A stretch of 64,000 bases of DNA from the NCBI GenBank assembly GCA_900491605.1, contig UESW01003880.1, positions 1,747,130 through 1,811,129 of the forward strand. Reading direction: 5' to 3'. The position numbers and the translations under genes were made by a program. This DNA comes from Calamus simplicifolius. Lineage: Eukaryota; Streptophyta; Magnoliopsida; Arecales; Arecaceae. The notes beneath the pieces were generated by a model, which saw only the letters and a program-made list of their open reading frames with translations, made no database searches and had not been told where the DNA came from. This document shows, piece after piece, positions 11,004 through 21,669 of this stretch; position 1 is the first letter of the stretch, and each line of letters starts with the position of its first letter.

Positions 11004-12877
11004 TGATGAAGCCAATTGACCCCATAAAGATTAAAAAATTTTGACATCTTCAAGACTGTCGGCCCCAAAGGCCGACACCCGAAGACCGACAGCCCCAAGG
11101 CTGACGCCCGACGGCCCCAAAGGCCGACACCAGATGGCTCCGAGGGCCAACGCCCGATGGCCCCGAGGGCCAACGCCCGATGGCCCCGAAGGCCGACGCC
11201 CGACGGCCACAAAGGCCGACACCATACGGCCCCGAAGGCCAACACCCGATGGCCCTAAAGGTCGACACCCCACGGCCCCAATGGCCGACACCTCCAAGGC
11301 CGGCACCTCCAAAACCGGCACCTTCAAGGCCGGCACCTCCAAGACCGGCACATCAAAGGCCGGCACCTCCAAGACAGTCGGCCTCAAAGGCCGACACCTC
11401 CAAGACCGGCACCTTCAAGGCCAGCACCTCCAAGACCGGCACATCAAAGGCCGGCCCCTCCAAGGCAGTCGGCCTCAAAGGCCGACACCACCAAGACCGG
11501 CACCTTCAAGGCCGGCATCTCCAAGACAGGCGGCCCCCGGTGTCTCCAAGCTAGGCGGCCCCGGTTCCCAGCCGGCCACGGCTTCTCCAAGCTAGGCAGC
11601 CCCGGCATGTCCAAGCGAGTCGGCCCAGGCATGTCCAAGCGTGTCGGCCTCGGCTTGTCCAAGCTAGGCGGCCCCGGCATCTTCCCAGCCGGCCCCGGCA
11701 CCTCAGGACAGCCTCGGCGCTTCCATCCTAGATGGCCCCGCCTGATCCAAATCGGCCCCGGCACCTCTCAGATGGCCCCGGCGCTTCCATCCTAGACGGC
11801 CCCGCCTGATCCAAATCGGCCCCGACACCTCTCAGCCGGCCCCGGCGCTTCGATCCTAGACGGCCCCGCCAGATCCAAGTTGGCCCCGGCGCTTCCATCC
11901 CAGCTGGCCCAGGCACCTCTCGACCGGTCCCGACGCTTCCTTCCCAAGCGGCCCAGGCGTCTCCTGTCCCGTCGAGTCGGCCAAGGTCATCCCCGGCCGG
12001 CCTGACTCGGCCCCAGCGTCTCCTGTCCCGCCGAGTCGGCCAAGGCCATCCCAGGCGGCCCGACTCAGCCCCGGCGTCGCCTGTCCCGCCGAGTTGGCCA
12101 AGGCCATCCCCGGCCGGCTCGACTCGGCCCCAGCATCTCCAGTTTCGCCGAGTCGGCCCAGGCCATCCCAGGTCGGTCCGACTCGGCCCCGGCGTCTCCA
12201 GTTTCGCCGAGTCGGCCAAGGCCATCCCAGGCCGGCCCGACTCGGCCCCGGCGTCTCCAGTTCCGCCGAGTCGGCCAAGGCATCCCAGGTCGGCCCGACT
12301 CGGCCCCGGCATCTCCTGTCCCGCCGAGTCGGCCAAGGCCATCCCCGGTCGGCCCGACTCAGCCCCGGCGTCTCCAGTTCCCGCCAGATCAGCCCCAGCG
12401 GTTCAAGGAACCGCTCTCTGACATGCACCGCCCGACAGCACCAGACGCGCGCCGCTCGACAGCGCCAATGCGCGCCACCCGCCAGCCCCGCCAGCTGATG
12501 GGACATGGCCCACTGACCGGCCCAGATTCACACGAGGGCTCAGCTGATCTTCTGATTCACGCAATCCCACGTGATCATTCCAAAATCAACCCCTATAAAA
12601 AGGTGAATCCACCCGGTAAACAGGTACGCGCGATAACCCCCGAAATCGCCATCTCTACTCTAAAAGGGATTACTCCTCTCGGAGATCCCTCTTCTCCACA
12701 CAAAACAGGGCTCACTCGAGCCCTTCTTCAGCTGTGACCTCAGTCACTAACTTGGTCGTCGGAGGGTCCCGCCGGAGCCCCCTCTGGCCCCGGGACTTTC
12801 TTGTAGGCAACCCGGAGACGAGGATTCGAGGAGCGCCTCCATTCCCGACGTCCAGGGGAGGTGATCGAGCGTCATCA
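11004..12877 (+). repeat. 5' LTR of gag-only gypsy element, with internal tandem repeats
   Basis: A 1,874-bp LTR. Its first two thirds are GC-rich tandem repeats of three kinds: GGCCCCAAAGGCCGACACC-type units (about 11070-11290); CTCCAAGACCGGCACCTTC-type units (11290-11540); and ~60-bp units built on CGAGTCGGCCAAGGCCATCC (11950-12380). Many long apparent reading frames here come only from the stop-free repeats. A TATA box lies near 12593. Confidence 0.92.
12593..12601 (+). promoter_or_regulatory. TATA box of LTR
   Basis: CTATAAAAA in the non-repetitive third of the LTR, conserved at 17999-18007 in the partner LTR, at the expected place for the retroelement promoter. Confidence 0.7.
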
Positions 12878-12880
12878 GAT

Positions 12881-12898
12881 TGGCGCGCCAGGAAGGGG
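12881..12898 (+). other. Primer-binding site of gag-only element
   Basis: TGGCGCGCCAGGAAGGGG begins three bases after the LTR end. The Tat element has the close relative TGGCACGCCAGGTAGGGG at the same place. I do not assign the tRNA. Confidence 0.65.
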
Positions 12899-12967
12899 GG
12901 CATAAGAAAAAGTAGTGAACATCCTCCCCGAGCTACATCTTTCGTCCCCCCTCTTCTTCCAGAAGCC

Positions 12968-14538
12968 ATGGTGGTGACCCGAGCTCAGGACGCCTCCATC
13001 AGCTGCCCAGCGGGGCTTCCCTCGCCAACTAGATAGCAGGAGGCCAATCCCCCTACTGCCGACCCTTCGGTCGCTTGCCCGCCTCCGGATGCCGCTGTTT
13101 AAACAGCGGAGCGGCCAGCAACTCTTTCCCAGCAAGTCCAGAATCTCACCGCCATGATCCACGGCCTCCAGCAACAACAGTCCGTGGCCACCCAGCATCA
13201 AACTGCTCCCCTCGCCAGTCAGCAGTCGGCGAGGGGAGGCTCCCCCCGGCGGGAGGCCAGTCGGCGAGAGACCGGCCGACGTCAAGCTTCCCCCAGGAAG
13301 CCTCGACGCGAGCCCTCCAAGCGGCCACGGTCCTCTGACCGCGGCCCCAACAAAATTCCTCCCAAGCCACATCATCACGAGGAACCCAGGCGGAAGTCCC
13401 GACTTCCGTCTCCATCTCCATCCGCCTCCACTTCTTCTTCTTCCTCCGAGCCACCTCGGAGGGTTCCGACGATCAACCGCCAGGCAGAGGAACGCCTGGA
13501 GGAGTACAACAGGCGACTAGATGAGCTCGCCAAGAAGGTCAACCGTTAGCCAGAGAAAGAGTTCGACACTCGTCCTCCTTACACTCGCCGCATCCTGGAG
13601 GAACCGGTTCCCTCAGATTCCGCTTCCCCCAGGTGGACCCGTACGACGGTACGACCAACCCCCTCGACCACCTCGAAAGTTACAAGGCTATGATGCAAAT
13701 CCAGGGTGCCCCAGACGCCCTCATCTGCAAGGCCTTCCCCGCAACTCTACGGAAGGCCGCACGTGCATGGCACTCACGCCTGCCCCCTCACAGCATCGAC
13801 TCCTTTCGGGAGCTGGAGAGGGCATTTTTGGCCCACTTTGATGCCTGCCGCCGGATCCCAAGAGTGGCAGACAGCCTCTTCTCCGTCCGCCAGAAGGAAG
13901 GAGAGTCACTGCGGGACTTCATGTCCCGATTCAAAACTACCACCCTCGAGGTCTACCATCTCGACGATGCGGTGGCCTCCCTAGCACTGAAGCGGGGACT
14001 CCTTCCGTCCCGCTTCACCTTCTCCCTGGATAAGAAGCCCTCGAGCTCTTATTCTGACCTCCTCCTCCGGGCCCAGAAGTACATCCGCGCCAACGAGGCT
14101 AACTCGTCCAAAAGGGAAGCCGGCAGGAGTTCCAATAAGAAGCCAACCCCCACGGAACCAGCTGAGGGACGATCCAGGCAGCCCGAGCCGCCCAGTCGCT
14201 TTGACCAATGGCCCCAGGCGCTGGTTCCTAAGGGGCGGTTTACTCCTCTCATGGCTCCGATCTCCCACATCCCTCTAGAGATTAAGGAGAAGTCATACTT
14301 TCAACGCCCACGTCCCCTAAAGTCAATAAACCCCCACAACAAAGAGCTTTACTGCCGGTATCACCAAGATTATGGGCATGACACCGAAGATTGCTGCCAG
14401 TTGAAGAAGGCCATTAAAAAGTTTGTCCACCAGGGCCACTTGGGCAAGTTCGTTCGAGGAAACCTCACGGCCCGGGTGCGTCGGTACCTCCAGCACCTCA
14501 GATTTGCCTCAACAATGCCCCAACGGAAGGAACAATAG
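12968..14538 (+). pseudogene. Tat-type gag polyprotein, decayed
   Basis: Starts MVVTRAQDAS at 12968. Stops interrupt it at about 13033, 13100 and 13547, and a frameshift near 13620 leads into the conserved part. That part is open from 13633 to 14538 (301 residues): DPYDGTTNPLDHLESYK and AWHSRLP belong to the Retrotrans_gag fold. The C-terminal YCRYHQDYGHDTEDCCQLK is a Cys/His motif typical of Tat/Retand-type gag, followed by GHLGKFVRG. The natural end is at 14538, and no pol follows. It would form the capsid of the element's particle if intact. Confidence 0.85.
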
Positions 14539-14727
14539 CATGACCTCATGAGGGGCGAGCAGCAGCTCGGGGAGCCGATGGAAGGAAGCAAACTGGCATC
14601 AAAATGGGAAGCTTCTCCCCCATATTCGGAACACGGACGGTACTCTCAGTAGCTTGCTGATCCTTTAATAAAGTATTATTCAGAATATCCTTGTCTTATC
14701 ACGTCTTGGGATGAGTGTATTTCTTAG
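14539..14727. other. Short spacer after gag
   Basis: Non-coding link between the gag stop and the tandem array. I see no pol remnant, which shows that the element lost or never had pol at this point. Confidence 0.6.
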
Positions 14728-16015
14728 ACAGAGACCAACTCCGCGTTGGCAACAAATACCAACTCCGCGTCGGCACCAAAGATCAACTCCGCGTTGGCAC
14801 CAAAGACCGACTCCGCGTCGGTACCAAAGACCAACTCCGCGTGGGCAACAAAGACCGACTCCGCATCGGCACCAAAGACCGACTCCGCGTTGGCACCAAA
14901 GACCAACTCCGCATCGGCACCAAAGACTGACTCCGCGGCACCAAAGACCAACTCCGCGTTGGCAACAAAGATCGACTCCGCGTCGGCACTAAAGATCGAC
15001 TCCACGTTGGCACCAAAGACCAACTCCGCGTCGGCACTAAAGACCAACTCCGCGTTGGTAACAAAGACCGACTCCGTGTCGGCACCAAAGACCAACTCCG
15101 CGTTGGCACCAAAGACCAACTCCGCGTTGGCACCAAAGACCGACTCCGCGTCGGCACCAAAGACCAACTCCGCGTTGGCACCAAAGATCGACTCCGCGTC
15201 GATACCAAAGATCGGCTCCGCGTCGGCAACGAAGACCGGCTCCGCGTCGGCCTAAGACCAGCACCTCTAAGGTCGGCACCTCCAAGACCGACGGCCCCCA
15301 AAGGCCGACACCCGATGGCCCCAAAGGCCGACATCTCCAAGGCCGACGACTCAAGACCGATGGCTTCAAGACCGATGGCTAAAGACCGACGGCTCAAGAT
15401 CGACGGCTCCAAGACCGACGGCTCAAGACCGACGGCTCCAAGACCGACGGCCCCAAAGGCCGACACCTGACGGCCCCCAAAGGCCGACATCACCAAAGAC
15501 CGACTCCGCGTCGGCACCAAAGACCAACTCCGCGTTGGCAACAAAGACCGACTCTGCGTCGGCACCAAAGACCGGCTCCGCATCGGCAACGAAGACCGGC
15601 TCCGCATCGGCACCAAAGACCGGCACCCCAAAGGCCAGCACCTCCAAGACCGACGGCCCTCTAAGGCCGACACTCGATGGCCCCCAAAGGCCGACACCCG
15701 ACGGTCCTAAAGGCCGACATCTCCAAGATCGACGGCTCAAGACTGACGGCCCCAAAGGCCGACACCCGACGGCCCCCAAAGGCCGACATCACCAAAGACC
15801 GGCTCCGCATCGGTAACAAAGACCGACTCCGCGTCGGCACCAAAGACCGACTCCGCGTCGGCACCAAAGACCAACTCCGCGTTGGCAACAAAGACCAACT
15901 CCGCGTTGGCACCAAAGACCGACTCCGCATCGGCACCAAAAACCGGCTCCGCGTCAGCAACAAAGACCGACTCCGCGTCGGTACCCAAGACCGGCTCACT
16001 GTCGGCACCCTCAAG
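14728..16015 (+). repeat. 24-bp tandem array with hairpin-forming units
   Basis: The unit is CGACTCCGCGTCGGCACCAAAGAC (given as CGACTCCGCGTCGG + CACCAAAGAC), 24 bp, in three blocks (about 14730-15255, 15495-15635 and 15790-16010). The blocks are separated by GGCC-CCAAA-GGCC-type units also found in the LTR. Inside each unit two 5-base arms flank TCCGC. In many units the arms change together: CCAAC with GTTGG or CCGAC with GTCGG. Apparent proteins on both strands are artefacts of the period (24 is a multiple of 3). Confidence 0.9.
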
Positions 16016-16437
16016 CTCAAGACCTGCGGATTCCAATCAATAGAGTTTCCTGGGAGGTAGACAAACCCCCAAGCTGGTTCAAAGGGAGCTCACTGGCATC
16101 GCGGCCCACGGGACACCACTCGCCCTCGGCACGGCGGTGCCCCCGAGTCTGTTAAGACCCTAAAGGCCCCGTACCCCACTGAGCACCCCTCGCAGCGGTT
16201 CTCACACCCCTGAGGCGGTTCAAAAGGAACCTGATGCTCTCAGCTCTTAGGTCACCCTCTTGGGTTCAAAAGACTTCCAGACCCCGCGTTGGGAGAGGAT
16301 TATTAGCCACCCTTAGCTAGCCAAAGAAGGCACGCAGACGTCCATCCAAGGCAGCGCAAGGTGCCAAGGTAAAAGTTCTACACTCCTTTCGCTTAGCTGG
16401 TGCAGAGCACGCAAGCTCAAGGAGTGTGGGGGGCATT
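16016..16437. other. 3' non-coding region and polypurine tract of gag-only element
   Basis: No reading frame is recognised. It ends in GGAGTGTGGGGGGCATT immediately before the 3' LTR at 16438, a purine-rich tract in the expected place. Confidence 0.7.
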
Positions 16438-18283
16438 TGATGGAGCCAGTTGACCCCATAAAGATTAAAAAAAAATTTCGACATTTCCAAGACCATCGGC
16501 CCCAAAGGCCGACACCCGAAGACCGACGGCCCCAAGGGACGACGCCTGATGGCCCAAAAGGCCGACACCAGATGGCCCCGAGGGCCGACACCTGATGGCC
16601 CCGAAGGCCGACGCCCGATGGCTCCAAAGGCCGATGCCAGACAGCCCTGAAGGCCGACGCCAGACGGCCCGAAGGCCGACGCCCGATGGCCACAAAGGTC
16701 GACACCAGACGGCCCCGAAGGCCAACGCCCGATGGCCACAATGGCCGACACCTCCAAGTCCGGCACCTCCAAGACCGGCACCTTCAAGGCCGGCACCTCC
16801 AAGACCGGCACATCAAAGGCCGGCACCTCCAAGATAATCGGCCTCAAAGGCCGACACCTCCAAGACCGGCACCTTCAAGGCTAGCACCTCCAAGACCGGC
16901 ACATCAAAGGCCGGCCCCTCCAAGACAGTCGGCCTCAAAGGCCAACACCACCAAGACCGGCACCTTCAAGGCCGGCATCTCCAAGACAGGCGGACCCCGG
17001 CGTCTCCACGCTAGGCGGCCCCGGTTCCCAATCGGCCACGGCGTCTCCAAGCTAGGCGGCCCCGGCATGTCCAAGCGAGTCGGCCCAGGCATGTCCAAGC
17101 GAGTCGGCCCCGGCTTGTCCAAGCTAGGCGGCCCCGGCATCTTCCCAGTCGGCCCCGGCACCTCAGGATGGCCCCGGCGCTTCCATCCTAGACGGCCCCG
17201 TCTGATCCAAATCGGCCCCGGCACCTCTCAGCCGGCCCTGGCGCTTCCATCCTAGCCGGCCCCGCCTGATCCAAATCGGCCCCGGCACCTCTCAGCCGGC
17301 CTCGGCGCTTCCATCCTAGCCGGCCCCACCTGATCCAAATCGGCCCCGGCACCTCTTAGCCGCCCCGGCGCTTCCATCCTAGACGGCCCCGCCTGATCCA
17401 AGTCAGCCCCGACGCTTCCATCCCAGCTGGCCCAGGCACCTCTCGGCCGGTCCCGATGCTTCCTTCCCAAGCGGCCCCGGCATCTCCTGTCCCGCCGAGT
17501 TGGCCAAGGCCATCCTCGGCCGGCCCGACTCGGCCCCGGCATCTCCTGTCCCTCCGAGTCGGCCAAGGCCATCCCAGGCCGGCCCGACTCGGCCCCGGCG
17601 TCGCCTGTCCTGCTGAGTCGGCCAAGGCCATCCCCGGCTGGCCCGACTCGGCCCCGCATCTCCAGTTCCGCCGAGTCGGCCAAGGCCATCCCAGGCCGGC
17701 CCGACTCGGCCCCGGTGTCTCCTGTCCCGCCGAGTCGGCCAAGGCCATTCCCGGCTGGCCCAACTCGGCCCCGACGTCTCCAGTTCCCACCAGATCAGCC
17801 CCAGCGGTTCAAGGAACCGCTCTCTGACATGCGCCGCCCGACAGCACCAGACGCGTGCGGCTCGATAGTGCCGACGCGCGCCGCCCGACAACCCCGCCAG
17901 CTGATGGGACGTGGCCCACTGACCGGCCCAGATTCACGCGAGGGCTCAGCAGATCTTCTGATTCATGCAATCCCACGTGATCATGCCAGAATCAACCCCT
18001 ATAAAAAGGTGAATCCACCTGGTAAATAGGTACGCGCGATAACCCCCGAAATCGCCATCTCTACTCTAAAAGTGATTCCTCCTCTCGGAGATCCCTCTTC
18101 TCCATACAAAATAGGGCTCACTCGAGCCCTTCTTCAGCTATGACCTTAGTCACTAACTTGGCCGTCGGAGGGTCCCGTCGGAGCCCCCTCCAGCCCCGGG
18201 ACTTTCTTGCAGGCAACCCGGAGGCGAGGATTCGAGGAGCGCCTCCGTTTCCGACGTCCAGGGAAGGTGATCGAGCGTCATCA
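16438..18283 (+). repeat. 3' LTR of gag-only gypsy element
   Basis: 1,846 bp, collinear with 11004-12877 and containing the same three repeat types. It has small copy-number differences and scattered substitutions (a few percent by eye), so the insertion is not very recent. It ends GCGTCATCA before target duplication CCTGC. Confidence 0.92.
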
Positions 18284-18318
18284 CCTGCCTCAGGCTGGGA
18301 ATTAAAAAGTCCCAATAC

Positions 18319-18458
18319 CTTGTAAACTGGACCAAATCCACCTTGTCCAAGTTTATTTGCATCAGAAAAGTTATTTGTAGCTGCTTGTATGATTGCCAGC
18401 TCTATACAAGATAAGTCTCTGCCAGGTAGATCATCCAGCATAGTTTCTTTTCTCCTAT
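18319..18458 (-). pseudogene. CRK exon 3: juxtamembrane and glycine-rich loop
   Basis: A 140-nt exon between acceptor TTTTGCAG and donor GTATTG. It encodes ETMLDDLPGRDLSCIELAII, AATNNFSDANKLG and the ATP-clamping GQGGFGPVYK. It is open and undamaged. The donor lies 35 bp from the insertion point of the element at 11004-18283. Confidence 0.88.
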
Positions 18459-18544
18459 CTGCAAAAGAATAGAAAACATGGACGCATGTTGCACATTTTC
18501 TACCAGAAACTTGGTCAGTATAAGAAACATCGGCAAGTGCTTAC

Positions 18545-18646
18545 TGCTCCTTCTCAGTTGCCATGTAAAGAAGAATAAAAGAACCAAGAGAACCGCGAAA
18601 AATGCTGCAGCACTGACAGCAATGACCTTAGATTTGGATGATCTTC
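18545..18646 (-). pseudogene. CRK exon 2: transmembrane helix
   Basis: A 102-nt exon after acceptor TGAACAG. It encodes RSSKSKVIAVSAAAFFAVLL followed by VLLFFFTWQLRRS: a single hydrophobic helix with a basic stop-transfer end. The donor is GTAAGC. The split Gly codon joins in phase to exon 1. Confidence 0.86.
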
Positions 18647-18727
18647 CTGTTCAAACATAAGTTTTTACATGAATTGAATCAACAAACGTTCCAACCATGC
18701 AATACTTTGTTGTCAAATTTTGGAAAG

Positions 18728-19009
18728 CAAACTAATAGTAAAAATGAGCTACTAGAGCAGAGAGCAGAGATGAAATTATGGCTAAAGAAAGTTAAAATAA
18801 AACCACTCAAATAATGAAAACTTTTTAAGAACAATTAGCATAAAGGATCGAATGGATGCAGTGCTTTTGAAATTTCAGTGTATATTTTGCACGTGAGAAG
18901 TGCAGGTTCAATCAACTAGAAGAGTACTCACCTCCTTCCCCAGTAGGTCTTGTCTAAGTCGCAGGCATCCCGGATGCTATCACTGATGTATTAAAGAAAT
19001 TATAGACTT
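18728..19009 (-). repeat. Left copy of a 282-bp tandem duplication (CRK exon 1 end plus intron)
   Basis: Nearly identical to 39078-39358: the last coding bases of CRK exon 1, the GTGAGT donor and the start of intron 1. The exon piece here has its own stop. Its right edge, TATAGACTT, coincides with the Tat insertion point. The two copies were therefore adjacent before the insertion. Confidence 0.88.
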
Positions 19010-19931
19010 TGATGTGGCTGATTGAGCCGCGTTAGAGTTGACGAAAGAAGCAATTAACGGAACCTCAGCCTCGGACTCCGAGGCCTCCTCGGCCTTGGCC
19101 TCAGAGACCCTCTCAGCCTCCGAGGCCCCCTCAGCCTCAGACCCCAGGTCCCCTCGGTTCCTGGCTGCGGATCCCTTTGGCCTCGGACCTCATGTCCCCA
19201 CAGCCTCAGTAGCCTCCGAGACCCCCTCGGCCTCGGACCCCAGGTCCCCTCGGCTTCGGCTGCGGATCCCCTTAGACTCGGACCTCGAGTCCCCTCAGCC
19301 TTGGACCTCATGTCCTCTCGGTCTCAGTTGCGGGTCCCCTTGGCCTCGGACCTCATGTTCCCTCGGCCTCGGACCTCATGACCCCTCGGCCTCGGACTCT
19401 AGGTCCCCACTACCTCAAGCCGCCTGATACTACCACGTGGCCCACTGACTACCTGCAGCTACTACGTATCCCACTAACTATCCACAATTGCGTGTGGCCA
19501 CTATTTGTAGCGGCACCTGTCTGACACGACTAGGCCCACCTGTCACCTGTTGCACCATGCCTGGCAGGTGACTGAAAAGGTAAGACACCTCTGACATGCT
19601 TAGTGTCGGTTGTGACCTATCTTTGTCAGCCTGGCTACTTGCCCGCTACCGAATAACAACGCCTTGGAATTAGCCACCTTTCGAGAGCTGGAAGGGGAAT
19701 CTTCGAGAACATGTATAAGAACCTACACTCACAACGAGGAAAGGGATCTGAACTCAAGCTCTCTAGCTATTTCCTATTAGCTCTATTTTTTTGCTATTCC
19801 CGAGTTGCTTACTTGAGTGTCGGAGGGTCTCCACCGGTGCAACCGGTCTCCGGGGACTTTCTTGTAGGAGCTTCTTCGAGGAGGAGGATCTCCGTTTTCC
19901 AGCGTTAGAGGAACATGACTTGGCGACAACA
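19010..19931 (+). repeat. 5' LTR of Tat element
   Basis: 922 bp. A block of imperfect repeats of the type CCTCGGCCTCGGACCTCATG fills about 19070-19425, and a TATA-like GTATAAG follows near 19711. It ends GGCGACAACA just before the primer site at 19935. Confidence 0.9.
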
Positions 19932-19934
19932 GAT

Positions 19935-19953
19935 TGGCACGCCAGGTAGGGGG
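19935..19953 (+). other. Primer-binding site of Tat element
   Basis: TTGGCACGCCAGGTAGGGG starts four bases from the LTR end, related to that of the gag-only element. The tRNA is not assigned. Confidence 0.6.
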
Positions 19954-20019
19954 GAGGAGAAAAGTAATCTTCAAACCAGCCAGCTACAGACTCTTCTTCC
20001 CTGAGTAGTTGAGAAGATG

Positions 20020-21657
20020 ATGGTGACACATGCACAGGAGGTCTCCACCAGCAACGCCAGGGAGCTGAGCCGTCGAAGGCCGGTCCACTCGCTCCCCAGG
20101 TTGGCGTTCCCATACTGCCATCGCCACCACCACCATGGCAGGACAATCGAATCACCGCCATGACCATGCAAGTCCAATCACTGGTGGCAGCGGTCTAGGT
20201 GCTACAGCAGTAGCTGGTAGTCACGCAGCGACACCCGGAACCACCCTCATCAGTCCCGGGTGTGTTCGAACCAAGCCAGCATTCCATCCAAGGGAGGTCT
20301 CCCCTCCAGGAGGTTCTCCATCATCGTGCTTTGCCCAGACATCATCGCCGGGAGGCTTCCAAGAGGCCCCAATCCCTTTCTCGCCACGCCAGCGCTTCTC
20401 CTAAGCGGCAGCATGAGAAGGATGCGGAGCACACACATTTGCATCGCTGCCACCCCTCTCTGTCCTTAGAATCTTCGAGGGAGGGGTCCTTTGACGGCCG
20501 AATCGTTCGCCGGGCTTAGCAACGGCTAGATGAATACAACCAGCAGCTGAAGGAGCTCAGCCGCAGGATCACCAACCCATCAGAGGCGAATTACGACAGC
20601 CATCCTCTGCTTCCCTACAGCATCATGGAGAAGCCGATCTTGACCCGGTTCTGTCTCCTTCAGCTGGATCTGTACGATGGCACCATCGATCCCCTGGACC
20701 ATCTGAAGAGTTACAAGGTCCTGATGCAGGTCTGAGGGCGACCGAATCTTTTCTTTGCATCACCTTCCCTGCTACCCTAAGGAAGGCAACTCGAGCTTGG
20801 TACTTCCGTTTGCCGCCGCGTAGCATCAACTTCTTCCAGTAGCTGGAGAGGCCTTTTTGGCTCACATTGATGCATGCCGAAAGATCTCGCAGGTGGCGGA
20901 TAGCTTGTTCTCCATCTAGCAGAGGAGCGGTGAGTCGCTGAGGGACTTTGTCACTTGGTTCAAGGAAGCAGCCCTTGATATCTACAACCTCGAGGACTCG
21001 GTGGCCACTCTGGCCTTGAAGTGAGGGCTCCGTCCCTCTCGTTTCGCCTACTCCCTTGATAAGAAGCCGCCCGGTTCTTACGCCAAACTGCTGAGTTGGG
21101 CACAGAAGTATATTCGCACCGATGAGGCTGACTCCTTCCAATGTGAGGTGGATGTGAGCTCCAGCAAGAAGCAAGTCCGTTCCGAGCCTGCTGAGGCTCG
21201 ACCCAGGAGGCTTGAGCCTCCTCGCCGACCAGACAATCAACCGCGAGTGCTCGCTCCCAGGGAGGGACCCTTCACCCCTTTGCTCACCCCAATATCCCAC
21301 ATCCCGATGGAGATCAATGGTAGGTCGTATCTTCAGTACCCTCTTCCCATGAAGCCAGGGACCCCTCGTAACAAAAACTTCTACTGTCGCTTTCACCGGG
21401 ATCACGATCACGACACCGAAGACTGTCGCCTGCTAAAGAAGGCAATTGAGGACCTCATCCAGCATGGCCACCTAAGGAAGTTCATCCAGAGAGGAAACCA
21501 GAGTGCACCCAGCCCGTTGGCACCTCCACCACCTCAGGTCAGCGTCGATAACATCCTGACCGAGAAGACTATGGCCATGATTTCTTGGAGGGCAGGCAGC
21601 GCCTCCAAGAGGCCACGGGAGAATAAGGGACTAGATTCTGTAATTTTCTTTTTTTAA
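20020..21657 (+). pseudogene. Tat gag, decayed
   Basis: Begins MVTHAQEVSTSNA, parallel to the gag start of the element at 11004-18283. The capsid region (LYDGTIDPLDHLKSYK, then the equivalent of TFPATLRKATRAWYF) is spread over several frames with stops. An open piece from 21148 to 21657 ends with PISHIPMEI, the Cys/His motif YCRFHRDHDHDTEDCRLLK and GHLRKFIQRGN. The similarity to 12968-14538 shows the two elements are related. Confidence 0.83.
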
Positions 21658-21669
21658 AGGAACTTAGAG

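Larger units (their letters stand above)
11004..18283 (+). mobile_element. Gag-only Ty3/gypsy (Tat-like) non-autonomous LTR retrotransposon
   Basis: LTRs at 11004-12877 and 16438-18283, both TGATG...ATCA, with target duplication CCTGC at 10999-11003 and 18284-18288. The 3.56-kb interior holds a primer site, a Tat-style gag and then a long tandem array. There is no protease, reverse transcriptase or integrase. Mobilisation would need enzymes from a related full-length element; the Tat element at 19010-39059 has a similar gag and primer site and is a relative, not necessarily the helper. It lies in the CRK intron in the opposite orientation to the gene. Confidence 0.92.

Noticed and set aside
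11041..12506. Several open frames of 100-216 codons on both strands (Pro/Arg/Gly-rich)
   Set aside because: They lie wholly inside GC-rich tandem repeats of the LTR, occur in overlapping frames on both strands, and recur in the partner LTR. Lack of stops reflects composition.
14728..16015. CRISPR-like appearance of regular short repeats
   Set aside because: Units are directly adjacent with no unique spacers, no cas genes are present, and the context is a plant retroelement.
14724..16060. Long repetitive frames with Ser-Ala-Pro-Lys-Thr or Arg-Ser-Leu-Val-Pro-Thr motifs
   Set aside because: The 24-bp period keeps any frame open; frames exist on both strands over the same array and there is no start context or domain.
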